A stretch of DNA of 9,104 nt from Thermodesulfobacteriota bacterium (GTDB lineage Bacteria > Desulfobacterota > QYQD01): contig JASEGX010000099.1 in assembly GCA_030017815.1 (NCBI GenBank), positions 1 to 9,104 of the forward strand, given 5' to 3'. Of this stretch, positions 7,578 through 9,104 are shown in pieces. Within the stretch, counting starts at the first letter, position 1. The number at the start of each line of letters is the position of its first letter. Position numbers and translations under genes: made by a program. The notes under the pieces were generated by a model. That model made no database searches. It was not told where the DNA came from and worked only from the letters and a program-made list of their open reading frames with translations.

Positions 7578-8426
7578 ATGGGTTACGAGAATACAGACAA
7601 TATTCCAAAGGCTGAAAGCGAGAGAATCGAAATTGAGCTTCTCTTACAGGCCATATATCTGAGATATGGGTATGACTTTAGAAACTACGCAAAGACCTCC
7701 ATAAGACGGCGCATCCTGCACAGGCTTTCTTTATCCGGCCTCAATACCATTTCTGAGATGCAGCACAGGGTTCTTTATGACAAGCAATTCTTTGAGATAT
7801 TACTGCTGGACCTTTCTATAAATGTTACTGAGATGTTTCGAGATCCATCATTTTATAGGGCCATTAGTGAGAAAGTAATTCCGGTGTTAAAATCGCAACC
7901 ATTTGTAAAAGTGTGGCATGCCGGATGTTCGACGGGGGAAGAGGTTTATTCCATGGCCATCCTGCTTAAGGAAGAAGGGCTTTATGAAAAGACCTGGATC
8001 TATGCCACAGATTTTAATGAGGCAGCAATTCAAAAGGCAAAAGCAGGGGTGTATCCCCTCAGTAGATTTAAAGAGTATACCTACAATTATCAAAAGGCGG
8101 GCGGTGTTCGATCTTTTGCAGATTACTATGTCGCCAAGTATGAATATGCAGTGATGGATAATTCCTTAAAGGAACACGTTGTTTTTGCCGATCATAATTT
8201 AGTGACAGATGGCGTGTTCGGTGAAATGAACTTAATCCTGTGCCGCAACGTCCTTATATACTTCAGTAGGGAATTACAAGACCGTGTGATTAAACTTTTC
8301 CGGGACAGTCTGGGCAATAGCGGATTCTTTTGTTTGGGATCCAAAGAGAGTATCGAGTTTTCAGGATACTCTGATGATTTTGAAAATGTGGTGAAGAAGG
8401 AAAAGATATATAGAAAACGGGCTTGA
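7578..8426 (+). CDS. cheR: CheR-type SAM-dependent protein-glutamate methyltransferase
   Basis: This 282-residue cytoplasmic enzyme belongs to the family that methylates glutamate side chains of chemoreceptors using S-adenosylmethionine. The N-terminal helical domain (about 15-95) ends in the conserved INVTEMFRDPSFY. The SAM-binding loop is HAGCSTGEE (114-122), with acidic D145 in ATDFN. The beta-subdomain spans about 165-200, and HNLVTD (206-211) and LCRNVLIYF (221-229) are the hallmark C-terminal motifs. Length is normal and no TPR extension is present. The ribosome binding site is weak, so translation may be coupled to the kinase gene ending 15 nt upstream. No chemoreceptor, cheA or cheW is in the window, so its target may be a non-chemotaxis signalling protein. 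Its usual opposing partner, cheB, is broken just downstream. Confidence 0.93.
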   Translation: MGYENTDNIPKAESERIEIELLLQAIYLRYGYDFRNYAKTSIRRRILHRLSLSGLNTISEMQHRVLYDKQFFEILLLDLSINVTEMFRDPSFYRAISEKVIPVLKSQPFVKVWHAGCSTGEEVYSMAILLKEEGLYEKTWIYATDFNEAAIQKAKAGVYPLSRFKEYTYNYQKAGGVRSFADYYVAKYEYAVMDNSLKEHVVFADHNLVTDGVFGEMNLILCRNVLIYFSRELQDRVIKLFRDSLGNSGFFCLGSKESIEFSGYSDDFENVVKKEKIYRKRA

Positions 8427-8447
8427 TGGGGACACGATCTAACCGGT

Positions 8448-8591
8448 TAAGGAGAGAGTTTAGTCCCCTCCACTGCCGAGATGGACGTGATGCCCAAGGC
8501 AGCGATAGCGGCTACTGAAGTAGATAAGGTATGGCCTCTGGAAGAGATCGGGCCAGTTCTGGTTAGGTTGGCCAAGGTGTTGGGACCATGA
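8448..8591 (+). pseudogene. cheB: cheB remnant: C-terminal end of a CheB methylesterase
   Basis: After an in-frame TAA at 8448-8450, about 46 sense codons read as the C-terminal end of a CheB methylesterase: VPSTAEMDVMPKAAIAA, then VDKVWPLEEIGPVLVRLA, ending LGP before TGA 8589-8591. This corresponds to the family pattern (D)P-x-TAE-x-x-x-MP-x-AAI followed by VD-x-V-x-PLEEI. The esterase core, including the N-terminal GASAGG-type serine motif and the catalytic His, is absent, so roughly 140-150 codons of a normal domain are missing. An ATG at 8426-8428 overlaps the cheR stop as TGATG and may be the relict start, but it is in another frame and meets a stop inside the remnant. The stop overlaps the next gene as ATGA, showing former translational coupling. 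An assembly deletion cannot be excluded. Confidence 0.8.
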
Positions 8592-9104
8592 ACGAGATAG
8601 AAAAAATCGACGTTCTTCTGGTGGATGACCGGCCGGAAAATTTGGTGGCTTTGGAGGCTCTACTGGAGGACCTGGATCTGAATATTGTTAAGGCAACATC
8701 GGGTAATGATGCCTTGGGCTTAGTCTTGGAATATGACCTTGCCCTCATTCTACTCGATGTCCAGATGCCGGATATGGATGGCTTTGAAACTGCCGAACTG
8801 ATGAGAGGCAGTGAAAAAACCAGGCATATTCCGATCATATTTGTAACTGCCATTAGCAAGGATATGAAATATGTATTTAAGGGCTATGAATCTGGAGCGG
8901 TGGATTATTTGTTTAAGCCACTGAATCCGGATATTTTAAGAAGTAAGGTAAAGATATTTCTCGAACTCCATAGGCAGAAAAAGGCGCTTGAGAAAAGTAC
9001 GCTGGATCTCAAGCAGATCGTAGAGGAATTAAAAAAGGCTAATCATAAGATTTTGGTAACGTTCAAAAGTGTTTACATGGTGACAATTCAACCGATGCGA
9101 TCCG
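8588..9104 (+). CDS. Response-regulator receiver protein, 3' end outside the window
   Basis: The frame stays open to the window end (172 codons). Residues 8-125 form a receiver domain: acidic pair D13/D14 in LLVDDRPEN, phospho-acceptor D57 in LLDVQMPDMDGFE, T87 in FVTAIS and K110 in YLFKPL. A charged coiled-coil stretch follows (HRQKKALEKSTLDLKQIVEEL, about 125-150). The last visible residues, ILVTFKSVYMVTIQPMRS, could lead into an HD-GYP c-di-GMP phosphodiesterase, whose linker often runs into a VE-x-RDPYT segment, or into a histidine kinase; the window ends before this can be decided. The start ATG 8588 overlaps the cheB-remnant stop (ATGA), with AAGGTG (8574-8579) 8 nt upstream inside the remnant. 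It is a likely phosphate acceptor for, or parallel output of, the hybrid kinase. Confidence 0.85.
   Translation, partial: MNEIEKIDVLLVDDRPENLVALEALLEDLDLNIVKATSGNDALGLVLEYDLALILLDVQMPDMDGFETAELMRGSEKTRHIPIIFVTAISKDMKYVFKGYESGAVDYLFKPLNPDILRSKVKIFLELHRQKKALEKSTLDLKQIVEELKKANHKILVTFKSVYMVTIQPMRS

Overview
The window looks like chromosomal DNA of a Gram-negative bacterium. It encodes a signal-peptide-bearing outer-membrane barrel protein ending in phenylalanine, and a large membrane-anchored hybrid histidine kinase. The style of the proteins (many sensor kinases, a SHOCT-like helix before a porin barrel, moderate GC) resembles Desulfobacterota or Nitrospirota-type genomes. That placement is an inference from protein flavour, not a phylogenetic result. 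All supported genes are on the + strand.

Left part (1-3141): after 184 bases without a recognisable gene come a small all-helical protein of HEPN-like appearance (185-553), a fold-type I PLP aminotransferase (573-1760, intact catalytic residues) and a porin-like outer-membrane protein (1873-3141). The first two are 19 nt apart and probably co-transcribed. The porin has its own strong ribosome binding site after a 112-nt gap.

Middle part (3142-3823): a tRNA-Glu with anticodon CTC and encoded CCA forms a self-contained unit, with a TTGACA-17-TATTTT promoter upstream and a 12-bp-stem intrinsic terminator downstream. It is followed by about 470 bases with no credible gene but several inverted repeats.

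Right part (3824-9104): a signalling operon. It starts with a 58-residue excisionase-type helix-turn-helix protein (3824-4000). Next is a 1178-residue hybrid kinase (4026-7562) with two membrane segments, a cysteine-rich PAS, GAF, a coiled coil, HisKA, HATPase and three receiver domains. It is followed by a CheR-type methyltransferase (7578-8426), a broken cheB (only the C-terminal roughly 47 codons survive, about 8448-8591) and a receiver-domain protein that runs off the window (from 8588). The kinase, CheR and receiver genes are packed as a phosphorelay/methylation module with no chemoreceptor, CheA or CheW in view. Loss of the CheB methylesterase while CheR stays intact is the most unusual point in the window. 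I found no CRISPR array, insertion sequence or obviously new defence system.
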